NCBI GenBank assembly: GCA_963281255.1
Contig: OY725492.1
Location: forward strand, 744,001-808,000
Reading direction: 5' to 3'
Source of the DNA: Aphrocallistes beatrix
Lineage: Eukaryota > Porifera > Hexactinellida > Sceptrulophora > Aphrocallistidae
Length of the DNA: 64,000 bases
Shown here: piece after piece, positions 45,701 through 59,319 of the stretch
Numbering within the stretch: the first letter of the stretch is position 1
Layout: every line of letters starts with the position of its first letter
Position numbers and translations under genes: made by a program
The notes under the pieces: model-generated
Database searches by the model: none
What the model saw: only the letters and a program-made list of their open reading frames with translations
What the model was told of the DNA's origin: nothing

Positions 45701-48700
45701 TTTGATCTATCAATTCAGGAGCATTCCATTCTGCCTGTATCGCAGTGCTGCTTATGGAATATACTGTCAAGTTAACTGGAGGAGTTGAAGGGACTACAAA
45801 TAGATGTATATATAAGTGAATATCATTAATAATGCACTCTAAATAATAGTATGGTAACACAATTAAATTAAAGCAAGTATTTTAGTATCAGTGTTTGGTC
45901 CCTTTGGTTCCTATTTTTGTAATGGGATTAAATGATGATGACTCGTTCATATGGCAACTCTACACATTGAAATTTTAACCGAAAATGTCAACGGCCAATG
46001 TATGATTGGTCAGTTGGTGTTAAGGAGCGGGAGCATGCTAAAAGGATTGTTGACTAAGGGAAAAAATAGGTCCGAGCCTCCTAAAAATAATAAGAAATTG
46101 CTATGTATATATATTTGAAAGGAATTCACATAGTAATTGCGCAATCATATGATGACAAATCAAAATTTTAACAATGGATATGGGTACTTTGACAGCATAT
46201 TTATATATGCTGGTAATACATTCACGATCTATTCTGTGTGGGTAGTGATTTAAGGAAGCTCATGTGACGGCCAAACACCAACTCAAGATATGACCTCAAC
46301 TAACCAAAATGCATTTCCTTAACAACGCTGGAATGTAGCAACGCCCTATGAAAAAAATCCATTTTTCGCATTAACCAATTCACAGCTCGGTTCTATGCGA
46401 AAAACTTTATATTAAAAACACTCAGAAGTGTCCTTAAACTGACTCTGAAAATCACTAAATTCATCATAAATATATGATACTATTGCTCATTCATGTGATG
46501 ACTAATCAAAGTTTTCGCAACGGATATGGGTACTTTGGCACCTTATTTATAATGCTGGTAATACATTTCTAAGCTTTATCCTGCGTGGTTAATGATTTTA
46601 GGCAGATCATGCATTTGTTCAACCATCTTCGACCGTATCCCTGGTCCATTTTTTGAGATTTAGATGGCACTGCAGGTCTTATATAGAGGGCAATGGCCAG
46701 AGTAAATACGGCATTGTATCAGGAAACCGTACAAATGATTCTAGTTTAAAACTAACCCTGAATAAATATATGATTGTTGTTGCTATAAAGCAATAGAAAA
46801 TTAACAGTTCCAAATTAACCCGGAACAAATTTGTAAATCACTAATTTTATAACAAATTTTTTCCAGGTGGAACTTCTTTGAACAAATATTGCATAACAGT
46901 TCAATCATCTTCTATCATATCCTAGTCCAGTATCCGAAAGTTGCTGTTAGGTCATATGCATACTAGGTTACAACTTTAAGGTTAAGTTAAGAAAAAATGT
47001 TTTGAGTCAAGTTTATATAAAGTTAAGAAAACTTAACAAAAAATAAGTCAAGACTTAGTTTTCACTTTCTCCTTTGGAAGTTTAAACTTAAGTTTAGTGA
47101 ATGAGGCCCCTGGTATTCATGTCATACTGTATCCACACTGGGGGGCTGCACTAAATTGAATATCGATGAAAGAAGATACATACAAATTGATATAATGAGC
47201 TACTACATTAATATAACAAGATGTAACTGAGGTTCTACAAGAAATATTTATCAAAAATAGAACGTACTAATCTATATACTATACAGATGCATTTTTACGA
47301 AAAATACAAACTTAAATCATTATATTATGAACTCTTGAGATGTGTATAAATATCATTATGATAAATCTTACTTGCTTCATGAGTGCGTGTACAATTTGGA
47401 GAACTAAATTTACTGAATCCTGCTTGGTTTCCAACCCGAATTAATAGACAGTAATAAACATTTGGTAGAAGTCCAGTCAGAATTACAGACATCGTGTTAA
47501 TACTGAGATTCAAAGATCTTTCAGTTGTATCCAACACCGATCCATTAAATCTAACTTGGTAGCTTGTTAAAACTCCATTTTGATTAATTAATTCAGGAGC
47601 ATTCCATTCTGCCAGTATCGCAGTGCTGTTTAAAGAATAAACTGTGAAGTTAACTGGAGGAGTTGAAGGAACTAGAAAGAGATATATGTAGGTGAATATA
47701 ACCTTTTTGAGATAGCATAATAATAGAAGGATCATTGACATATAATATATCAATCAATCATGGGCATAATCTGAGCTTTTTATCTGTGGATAATGGAATT
47801 TATTAAATACAAACGCGCTTCGCTCTCAAGCGCTGCGCCCCCAAATTTTATGGCGAATAACTTATATATATATATACAAGCGCGCTTCGTTTGCTTGCGC
47901 TGCACGGCTGGCGGATACTTTGTATCCGCCGGAGGCGCCCTGTGGGCGCCTGGGATCCCATTGCTTAATAATAAGGGAAATAACATCTCTAAATACGTCT
48001 ATCAAACTGTTATAATCGATATTGCACGAAAAATCACCAAATTTGCCGACTTTTAAAATTTTTTTTTGATGTGTAATGATGACGTCATCACAGAGTGATG
48101 AGTCATCACTTTTTGATGATAGTTACATTATATCTGTGGTATATTAATATACACATTCTATCAAAATTTCAGCCTTCTGAGTTATCGTCGAAATACTGAA
48201 ATTTCTAAGTATAAAAAAGGTGACAATGACGTCATAATTCCACGATGAGTCGACATTTTGGTCTGAGCTCAGAATTTACCGGAGCCATAGCCAAAAGACT
48301 CCCACATGCCAAAAATCAGCTTTCTGGGCCTGGCAGTTTCTTCAATCAATTCGTTACAGATATATATACATATATATACACTAACCGGACAAAATTATTT
48401 GTACACTATATTCTTCCCCATACTCACAAATTTTTTTCTATTTGTATTGTATGTCCTGAATAATGAGACGAATAAACATATTATTTAATAAGCATTCCAG
48501 GTCATGAAGCACAATACACTATTTAGAGCAGGGAAAACATACAAGTATCACTACTCAAATGGAAAGTCATTGTCTAAATTAGAACTATGTAAATGATCGC
48601 ATCATGATCACAGGTTGGTGTTGCCTCAGAATACCACGGTACCTCAGAATACCACGCAAGTTGAATATCCATGGTTAATTTGACTAGTGCCTCAAAATAC

Positions 48701-51700
48701 CACGGTGCCTCAGAATACCACGCAACAGTACTAAATTGATCTTTTCATAAAAGGAAAAGTATTCAAACTCTAAGAGCTATTAAGAGTCTGATCTAAGATT
48801 CGAAATCTTCACATTCGAATTAGTAATAGTTGAAGATTTCTAACAAATGGCTCAACCCAATGAGTAAAATTATCAACCTGTGGCACAAGGGGCAGTACAT
48901 CACCATCACAGGCCCGGCGGAACCAACTTTTTATTGGTCCGGCCAAAGCGGAAGTTGGTCCGGCTAAAAGCAAATTTGCATATGAAAATAAGCCATAATG
49001 GCATAAAATTGGTCCGGCCAAAGCCGGACCAGTTCCGCCAGCCCTGCATCATGTATAGTGATAAAAAGGGACATATGTAGCACAAGGTGGCAGTGATTGA
49101 TAATTTGAAATAATTGGGAATTAGTAATTGATCGGAAATATCCTACAATAACTAATTCGAATGCGAAGATTTCGAATTTGAAACCCGATTAGTTGTATCA
49201 CTCACCGTTTCGGAGTTTTAATCTTCATGAATAGACCCATTTTAGTATTAAATGCACGTAAGATAATGAAGTGTGCAAATACTTTTGTCCGGGTAGTGTA
49301 TATATACCAGAGCTGCAAATGGGTCACATAAAGTGACCCATCGAAGTAGTGACCCATGACCCATTGACCCATGGGTCATGACCCATTAGACCCATTATGA
49401 TTCCATTATTTGGAGCAAGTAAATGTAAGTATTTAGTCTAACACAATCAGTAAATCAAGTTGTTTTTATAACCTTCTAACACAACAGACACTTCAATAGT
49501 CTCTGGCAACATTGCATTCCGTTGGGATGTTACGATATGCCGAGCGTTAAAGGCACGAAAGGGTCTCGCTTTCTGATGTGGATGCCTGAATCACCAATAG
49601 TCTCATGGCAACTATTGATAATAATGGAAACCGAAGTTTATTCTTCTTCCACCAATCAAGGAGATTTTCCCGTTTCGGAACCGTTTCTTGAAAATCTTAA
49701 AAATATGCTAGAAACTTGCTTCCAACAGGTGACATGGGGTTTTTAGTGCTGTAGATTTAGAATATTATATTTTCGGATCCATATAAGAAATTATTCGTTA
49801 ACTTTTCTATACAATATTTATACGAGGATCACTCTATATGTTTTGAGCCTGGAGTAGTTGCTTCTGTTTGATTTTGTTGAAAATTTCTAGCATTATTCAC
49901 ATACCTATTATTATCTTTGACTTAGTTTGATTTCAATCGGACAAACTTCTAAAATATTGTGATGAAGAAATTGTCTAAGATATTTTGTATTAGCATTTAT
50001 GAAAACACAACCACAAGTGTTGAATTGGGATATCTTTGAACATTTATTTATGTTTTGTAAACGAAATTTAAATATGATAATCATAGAATCCCCCCGGATT
50101 ATGAATATATCGCATCATTGATAATATTGAATTATCAAAGGTTTGTTCCCAACTATCATTTTTCCATAAAGAGAATAAATAAAATTCCATAGGAAATGGC
50201 TTGCAAATGTGTCGGAGTCCACAAGGACACTCCATTATGACACGCATGACACGCAGTGTCTGCACGCCGCGGAGCGCAAGCAAGCGAAGCGCGCTTGTAT
50301 AAATAAAATATTGACCCATGAGCGGATGACCCATGACCCACCGACCCATCATAAAAAAGTGACCTATCTGACCCATTGACACATGGGTCAGTGACCCATT
50401 TGCAGCTCTGATATAAACACAAACAAACATTAATCGAGTTTTAATAGTAAGGATATATATATATATAGTGCCGTCGGAAGCTCCTCAAAAGTGGAGCAGC
50501 CATGGCCGCCCCATTTTATATGCACAAACTATACCTGCTTCGTGAGTGCGTGCACAATTTGGAGAACTAAATTCACTCAATCCTGCTCCGTTTTCAACAC
50601 GAATCATCACACAGTAATAAACATTTGGTAGAAGTCCAGTCAGAATTACAGACATTGTGTTAATACTTAGATTCAAAGATCTTTCAGTTGTATCCAACTC
50701 TGATCCAATATATCTAACTTGGTAAATTGTTAAAACTCCATTTTGATCTATCAATTCGGGAGCATTCCATTCTGCCTGTATCGCCGTGTTGTTTATGGAA
50801 TACACTGTGAGGTTAATTGGAGGAGTTGAAGGGACTACAAAGAGATGTATGTAGGTGAATGTAATTCATTTATACACACGAAATGTAAGCTTAGTTCATT
50901 AATAGTTGGAAGCTTATTTCAGCTCCACCGCCCGCAACAATATTTAGTTACTGCATACAATGTTATTATTGTTATTATTGCAGTAAGAATCCTATTATAT
51001 TTCAGGTGCTAAGGAATTTACTACTATTGATGAAGCTATACAATCAATATACGTAACTAGCATTTCGATAAATTTGGATGGTTTTTGATACTTCAATGCG
51101 TTAATTAAATGTTCATTGTTAATAATATATCAAAAATCAGTTTTGATTACCTTATTATAGGGAATTAACGCGAATTTCTCAAAATCACGTTAGTTTCAAG
51201 TATTTGAAAATTTTCATCTCCAATTCGCACTAATTTCCTATAATAAGGTCTGTTATTAAATAATGAGATAATGCTAATGAAATACCACCCGCATCCCCAC
51301 AGAAGGCCATTTTTGAAGAATTGATCTTCTTGACATTCTTCGCTCAATTTCTCAGTTACAGTAAATATTGCTAGAACAATATGAAATAGACAATTTTCGA
51401 CATTGAATTTGAAATATACGCACTCGATTTACCTACAGACGTCTTTAGAGGTGTAATCTCCCTTTTAATTAATCAATGTGATCCCAGGCGCCTCTGGCGG
51501 ACACAAAGTGTCCGCCACCCGCGAAGCGCGCTTGTGGAATATTATAGGCAAATCGATAATACCCAATTTTCATTACTCTCATATATATACAAATATGGAT
51601 CACTATTTATTGATTGCACAATTATTTTTAAGCATGAATATTCATAGTATATATCTATTCTGCATAAATCTTACCTGCTTCGTCAGTGCGTATACAATTT

Positions 51701-54700
51701 GGAGAACTAAATTCACTCAATCCTGCTCCGTTTCCAACCCGAATTATTACACAGTAATACGTATTTGGTAGAAGTCCAGTCAGAATTACAAACATCGTGT
51801 TAATACTTAGATTCAGAACTCTTTCAGTTGTATCCAACACTGATCCATTATATCTAACTTGGTAACTTGTTAAGACTCCATTTTGATCTATCAATTCAGG
51901 AGCATTCCATTCTGCCTGTATTGCAGTGCTGTTTAAAGAATATACTGACAAGTTAACTGGAGGAGTTGAAGGAACTAGAAATAGATGTATGTAGGTGAAT
52001 ATACAGTCGACTCCGCTTAATAGGGTCACATCAGTCAGAGGACATTTTGCCCGATTAAGCGGAGAATCCTATCAACAGAAATATTTTGTATTAGCTTCTA
52101 TGTGTGAGAGCTATTCCGGTCCTGCCAAAAGTGACCCAATTAAGCGGCTGACCCGATTAAACAGTGACCCTATTAAGTGGAGTCGACTGTATACTAATTC
52201 AGTTTTTGAGATAGTATTATTAATACTCAAGAATCATTTACAAAATGATATTTCATCAATCTTGTGTATAATTCGAGTTCTTTTCATCTGCGGTATAATG
52301 GAGTGCAACCCACTTTGTATAGTAAAAAATACTGGATATATTATATACTAAATATATGGCAGTCTCTGTTACGGATGTAAAAGTTATGATTTTAATTCAA
52401 GAACAAATTGCGCCTGAAGAGAAATAGTTGAAGCATCATGCAAGATTGGAACCGTAGTCAGCATTTGACATGACCATCTACTCTTGAATACAATTAGCGC
52501 CAGATTGGTCCAAATGTTAGACTCAAGAAATGAAACAAGTGAAGTTAGACATTAGCAAGTCTCTCTTATTAAGATACTATCTGGATCCTATGATAGTAAA
52601 CTGAAAAATTGTAACAGCAGAGGTATCGAAACGGTTAAACGCATCTGTACACAATTATAGAGAAAAATTGTCATGTAGAAAAGCAAAGAAAGCCTTAATT
52701 GGATCACTTAAAAGATTTTTTTAAAAGTATATATTAATATATAGATAGAGAGAAATATTACAAAGAAATTTCATTATGCACAAATCTTACTTGCTTCGTG
52801 AGTGCGTGCACAATTTGGAGGATTAAATCCGCTGAATCCTGCTCCGTTTTCAATCCGAATCATTACACAGTAATAAACATTTGGTTGAAGTCCAGTCAGA
52901 ATTACAAACATCGTGTTAATACTTAGATTCAGAACTCTTACAGTTGCATCCAACACTGATCCATTATATCTAACTTGGTAACTTGTTAAAACTCCATTTT
53001 GATTTATTAATTCAGGAGCATTCCATTCTGCCTGTATCGCAGTGCTGTTTATGGAATATACAGAGATGTTAACTGGAGGAGTTGAAGGAACTAGAAATAG
53101 ATGTATATAGGTCAGAGTTGCACGCGTGCCGAAATTTGTAACCGCGGCCCGCAAGAACCCCACATAAATATTTTTGGCCCGCTTTGTAAGTTACTAACTA
53201 TAGAGAGACACACAAAGTTCCATTTGTATTCCTATTCCTTAATTGGTACCTCGTGACAATTAAAAACATCGTCTCGGTTGTCATTGCGGGGAGTTCTGCC
53301 AAGGTTTCCCCCCATGGGCTCGCAAACTATTATATTCGACCCGCCGGCCCGCGGGCTGATAAGAAAAGTCGGCCCGCAGCCCGTAGGCGGCCCGGCCCGC
53401 GTGCAACTCTAATATAAGTGAATATAATGTATTACAAGCGCGCTTCATGTGTTTGCGCTGCGGGGCTTGCAGACACTGCGTATCCGCAGAGTCGCGTTGT
53501 GAGAGCTTGGGATATATCAAAAAAATGCTTGATTGTTATCTAATTCTCTACTAAAAAAAACATCATTTATATATAATGAATCTGAAATCAGAACTGGAGA
53601 AGAAAATTCTAGCCTAGGATATTTTTGGAATTTGTTTACTTTATGTATATACGAGTATTGTAGCAAAAGTAAACAAATATTTATCATACAGATTCGATAA
53701 TACGATGTTCCGGATCTACAACCCAAATATCCCATGACAACCGTTGGAAGCAAGTCTCTAGCATGTTTTTAACATTCGCTAAAAGGTGTGAAAATATACA
53801 TAGTACATTTTTTAGTGTCATACACTATATTATAATATAGTTAAGATATCTAATGTGATAACTTATTGCTTTGAAGTATTAATTACAATAATAGCTTATT
53901 GTAGTGTCGTACAATGATTTCTATTGTAAGAGTGAAGCCAGATATTTTGTATAGAAGGTGCGAAAAATTGTTTCCCATTATTTCCAGAGTTGTCAAAATG
54001 TCGTTTAGATCTTCGAACTTAATCGTAGACTCATCATTTGACACATACATCCCAATTTTCATATCTCTACGACTTGCTAATTCTTCCTTGTTTGTTTGTT
54101 TGTTCGAAATGAGTGGAAAATGGAGAGTAGTAGTGCTATAAAGATCTGTTTATACGTAAATTAAGTCCAACTCAATATCGAAGTGAACTTTCACAACTCT
54201 GAAAAAAATGAAAAGCACTATTTACACATTTTCTGTAAATTATATCGCCTCAATCTCACAAAAAAGTAACTGCACAACATCACAAGAACCATCATTGTCT
54301 GCTTGGGTGGTGCAGTGGTTAGGGCGTTTGAATACCAAGACTTAGGTCGCGGGTTCTAACCTCGCTCTAGTCATTTGCATTTTACTCTCAATTACTTTGC
54401 TTCGGTAATGTAATCTGAGCCTACACTCTTGCAGAACCTTAGTGAGCTTAAAGCACTAAGGATGTCATCTCGTTTAAAGGTAAAGTTAAGTCAGGTGCTA
54501 TCTTTCTTGCCTACTGATAGCCGAGTTTTTCTCTGTAACACGCTATCATATGCACACAGACATGCCATCATATGCATACAGACACGCCGCATGCACACAT
54601 TCAGCAACTATCAGTAGGTTTAGCACCTCACCCAGATTGTAAACCCCCTGAGAACATATTAGCATGGATTCGGGGGGTATATAAATCTATAAACTTTAAC

Positions 54701-57700
54701 TTTAACTTTTATATACGAGTTTCACACGTATGACGAATTTTTAAAATTTTTATAGAGTATGATTTTTTAAATATAAATTTATGTTATTAACCGTGGTGTT
54801 AATGACAGAAGAAATATGAACCTAGCAATGTGTCGAAAAATACGTGACCCAAATCGTGGTGTAATATTTGCACCAAGATTGCACTTAAGAACCAATGTTC
54901 TATAGATTAGTCTTAAAATGTTGACCAGGGATTTCTAGGAGTACAAGTGAATAATCAGTTAGTACTTAATATTAACAATGGCGCATCGCCTTCTTGCGCT
55001 GCACGGCAGGAAGACACAAAGTGTCAGTCAGAGTTGTCTAGACTCACATTGATTAATTATAAGGTAGAAAACATCCCCAAATACGTCTGTCTTACTGTTG
55101 TAATCAAAATCACTCGAAATATCACAAAATTTGTCAATTTTTCAAGTTTTGATGCGTAATGATGAAGTTATACCAGGGTGATGAGTCATCATTTTCTGAT
55201 GAGAGTTATATCACTTGTAAGGTATATAAATACACATTTTATAAAAGTTATAGCATTTCAAATCCTAAAATGGCTAATTTATAATCGAAGAACAGATTTT
55301 TTAATACTAAAAAGGTGACAATGACGTCAGAATTCATGATGAGTCAACATTTTCGAGGTCCGAACATAGTGGAGCAATAGCATAAAGGCCCCACATACAA
55401 AAAGTCAGCTTTCTGTCTCCGGAAGATTCTTCAATCAATTCGTTAAAGATTATGCTAATGTATATACAAGCGTCGCTTGCTTGCGCTGTGCGGCTGGCGG
55501 ACACTTTGTGTCCAGGCGCCGTTTGGGCACCTGTGGTCACAATTGATTAATAAATTGGAGATAACATCTCTAAATACTTCTGTCTTACTGTTATAATCGA
55601 TATCACTCGAAAAATCACCAAAATTGTCCATTTATAAAATTTTGATGCGTAATGATGACGTCATAACAGAGTGATGAGTCATCATTTTTTATGATAGTTC
55701 CATCATGATGTGAGATATATAAATATACATCTTATATATTAAAATGCTAGGATTTTTTTTTGTCCGAATTGATTGAAGAACTGGCAAGTCGTAGAGATAT
55801 GAAAATTGGCATGTAGGTGTCAAATGATGAATCTAGGATTAAGCATAGCCTACTCTAATAATGCCTCACATTAGACTGAAAATCATGGACTAGGGATGAA
55901 GTAATAGCCGAATGGATTAATAAACGATTAGCCTAAAATCGTTAGCCATGCAGAATAGGCATTAAGAATGTATTACCAACATATATGAACATGGTATCAA
56001 AGTACATATATCCGTTGTAAAAATTTCGATTAGTCATCATATCATTGCGCAACAGGTCATTCTAAGGACAATTTTAGCGATTTTCTAAGTTGTTTTAACC
56101 CTATTTCTAAATGGTATTAAGGTGTGATTTTTGTATTTAACCAAGATAAGTAAGAGTTGATTTGAAAAATCTAGAATTTTTCAATGGAATGTTGTTACAT
56201 TCACGCGTTGCTATGGTAAAGCATTCTGGTCAGTTTGGGCCATTTCGTGTAAACTGGAGTAACTAGATCTTCAAATTTGATCGTGTTTGATAGTCAATAG
56301 ACTACTTCCTATTAGGTGATAATACAACTTGAACTTCTAAATTCAACGAGTTTTGAGTTATGGGTTGATTTTAAGAATGTGACCAAAACACTAAATTGTC
56401 GCATAACTCTATAGTCTGTGAATTTAGAAGTTTAAATTGTATTATTACCTAATAGGAAGTAGCCAATTGCCTATCAAATACGATCAGATTTGAAAACCTA
56501 GTTCTTACAGTTTGCAGGATATGGCTCAAACTGATCAAAATGCTTCACCATAGCAACGTAGGAATGTAACAACATTCCATTGAAAAATTCTAGATTTTTC
56601 AAATCAACTCTTACTAATCTTGGTTAAACACAAAAATCACACCTTAATACCATTTAGAAATAGGGTTAAAACAGCTAAGAAAATTGGCAAAATAGTGCTT
56701 AAAATGACCTGTTGTGCAATGATATGATGACTAATCGAAATTTTAACAACGGATATATGTACTTTGATACCATGTTTATATATGCTGGTAATACATTCTT
56801 AATGCCTATTCTGCATGGTTAACGATTTTAAGCTAATCGTGTATTAATCCATTCGGCTATTACCGCATCCTTGGTTATTTTACTGTGAGGCATTATTAGA
56901 GTAGGCTATGGATTAAGTTCGAAAATCTAAGCGAAATTTTCACACCTCTGCAAAAAAAATGGAAAACAAATTTTCACACCTTTTCTATACAAAATAAATG
57001 ACTACACTATCACAATAGAAACCATTGTACGACACTACAATAGATCGTCATTGTTATTGTTTGATATCTTAAATGTATTATAGTATTTGGCAATAAAAAA
57101 GATTATCTGCATATTTTCACACCTTTATATACATATTTTCACACCATTTGATGAATTTTGAAAATAATGCTAGATACTAGCTTCCAACGGGTGACATGGG
57201 GTTTTTAGGGGTGTAGATTTCGAATATCATATTTTCAGATCCATATGATAAATTATTTGTTTACTTTTGTTCACATTAGATACATAAAGTAAACAAATCT
57301 CAAAAATATGCCAGAAACTTGCTTTCAACGGTTGACATGGGGTTTTTAGGGGTGTAGATTTCGAATGTCATATTTTCGAGTAAATTTGATGATCAATTTG
57401 TTTTTTTTTGTTTACAATAGATACATAAAGTAAACAAATTACAAAAATAGACCAGAGACTAGCTTCCAACGGTTGACATGGGGTTTTTAGTGCTGTAGAT
57501 TTCGTATATTATATTTTCGGATCCATATGAGAAATTTTTCGTTGACCTTTGTTTAAAATATTTATATAAAGGAAAAAATCCCAAAATATGTTAGATTGAG
57601 TAACTCCAGGCACCCACAGGGTGACTCTGCGGACACGCAGTGTCCGCAAGCCGCGCATCGCAAGCAAGCGATGCGTGCTTGTATTCTAATAAAATTTCAC

Positions 57701-59279
57701 CCTCCTATCGCCTAAAATGGCTTAGTTATAGTCGAAGAACTAAAATTTCAATTTCTAAAAAAGGTTACAATGACGTCATAATTCCATGATAGTCAACATT
57801 TTCGTCTGAACTCAGAACTTAGTGGAGCCATAGCCAAAAGACTCCCGCATGTCGAAAATCAGCTTTCTGCGCTAGGCAGTTTATTCAATCAATTCGTTGC
57901 ATATATATATATACATATCATAAATTATTTGAGGAGTTTTCTTCAGGATAGATCCATAAAGCAAGTAAGTTTGAAATGCATTCATCTAAAGCAGGGCTGT
58001 CCAACTGTATTTACTTCGGGCCGCAACTGCTTCATACAATTTAGTGGTGGGCCGCAATACAGGGACATGCACTCGGGATGGGTATGGATAGAAGTATTTT
58101 GGACGCAACGCGGGCCGCACAAAGCAAGGCCGTGGGCCGCCTGTTGGACAGCGCTGATCTAAAGTATCCAGCAGCATCAATAATTCAAATCGTTATGTTT
58201 TCAAATTTTTGACATGTATATACAAACGTATATTAACTTATATATCTCATTAAGCATATATCTTACTTGCTTCGTGAGTGAGTGCACAATTTGGAGAACT
58301 AAATTCACTCAATCCTGCTCTGTTTCCAACGCGAACCATTACACAGTAATAAACATTTGGTAGAAGTCCAGTCAAATTTACAGACATAATGTTAATATTT
58401 ATATCCAAAAGTCTTTCAGTTGTATCCAACACCGATCCACTATATCTAACTTGGTATCGTGTTAAAACTCCATTTTGATCTATCAATTCAAGAGCATTCC
58501 ATTCTGCCTGTATCGCAGTGCTGCTTATGGAATATACTGTCAAGTTGACTGGGGGAGTTGAAGGAACTAGAAATAAATATATGTTTAAAAGTACAATTAA
58601 GTTATGTATTGCAGTAGCAATACTATCAATACAAAATATTTATTTAATCTGCAAGCTACTTCTTCCTACATGACAAAAATACTGTTCATTTGTTTATTTT
58701 CTCTGAGTTTTCTACGATTTTGACATATCTCAATACTCTTCTATAGATAGCGATAAAATCCTAGATAACTCAGAGAATATTGAAAATAAACACGTCATTA
58801 GTATTACAAGCGCGCTTCGCTTGCTTGCGCTGCGCGGCTGGCGGACACTTTGTGTCCGCCGGAGGCTCCCTTCGGTCGCCTGGAGATGAGATTGGTTAAT
58901 TATAAGGGAGATATCATCTCTAAATATGTCCATCTTACTGTTCAATATCGCTCGAAAAATCACCAAATTTGTCAATTTTAAAAATTTTGATCGTAATGAT
59001 TGACGTCATAACAAAGTGATGAGTCATTATGATAGTTGCATCATATGTGTGGTATGTTAGTATACATATTCTATTAAAATTTCAGCCTTCTATCCCCTAT
59101 AATGGCTGAGTTATGCCCGAATAACTGTGTTGCTTAACTTTTAAAAATGTGATAATGACGTCATAATTCCATGATGAGTCGACATTTTGCTCTGAACTTA
59201 CTGGAGCCATTTCCAAAATACTCCCACATGCCAAAAATCAGCTTTCTGTGCCCGGCAGTTTCTTCAATCAATTCGTTAC

Positions 59280-59319
<40 letters not shown>

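Larger units (their letters stand above)
47877..50453 (-). mobile_element. Helitron-like element (family 1) carrying nested elements
   Basis: The GC-rich hairpin end is at 47877 (CAAGCGCGCTTCGTTTGC), the body reaches about 48378, and the 5' end lies at 50411-50453 (minus strand TCCTTACTATTAAAACTCG). The 2 kb between them is a Tc-like MITE (48379-49298) and a hAT-like element (49308-50410), both sitting in its AT tract. Removing both leaves about 550 bp, the family length. Confidence 0.75.
55467..57912 (-). mobile_element. Helitron-like element (family 1) split by a family 2 element
   Basis: The left part is 55467-55729 and the right part 57682-57912. Joined, they read tacatattctaataaaattt, the uninterrupted family 1 sequence as seen at about 59055-59080. 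The TCCTTAC end is missing. Confidence 0.75.

Noticed and set aside
54301..54372. A functional tRNA gene
   Set aside because: The A and B boxes are present, but the arms do not pair into a full cloverleaf and a long body with a repeated tail follows, so a SINE fits better.
59285..59316. TA-dinucleotide run as a regulatory or structural element
   Set aside because: It is the usual AT tract of the Helitron-like family, expanded, and a target for TA-inserting elements.
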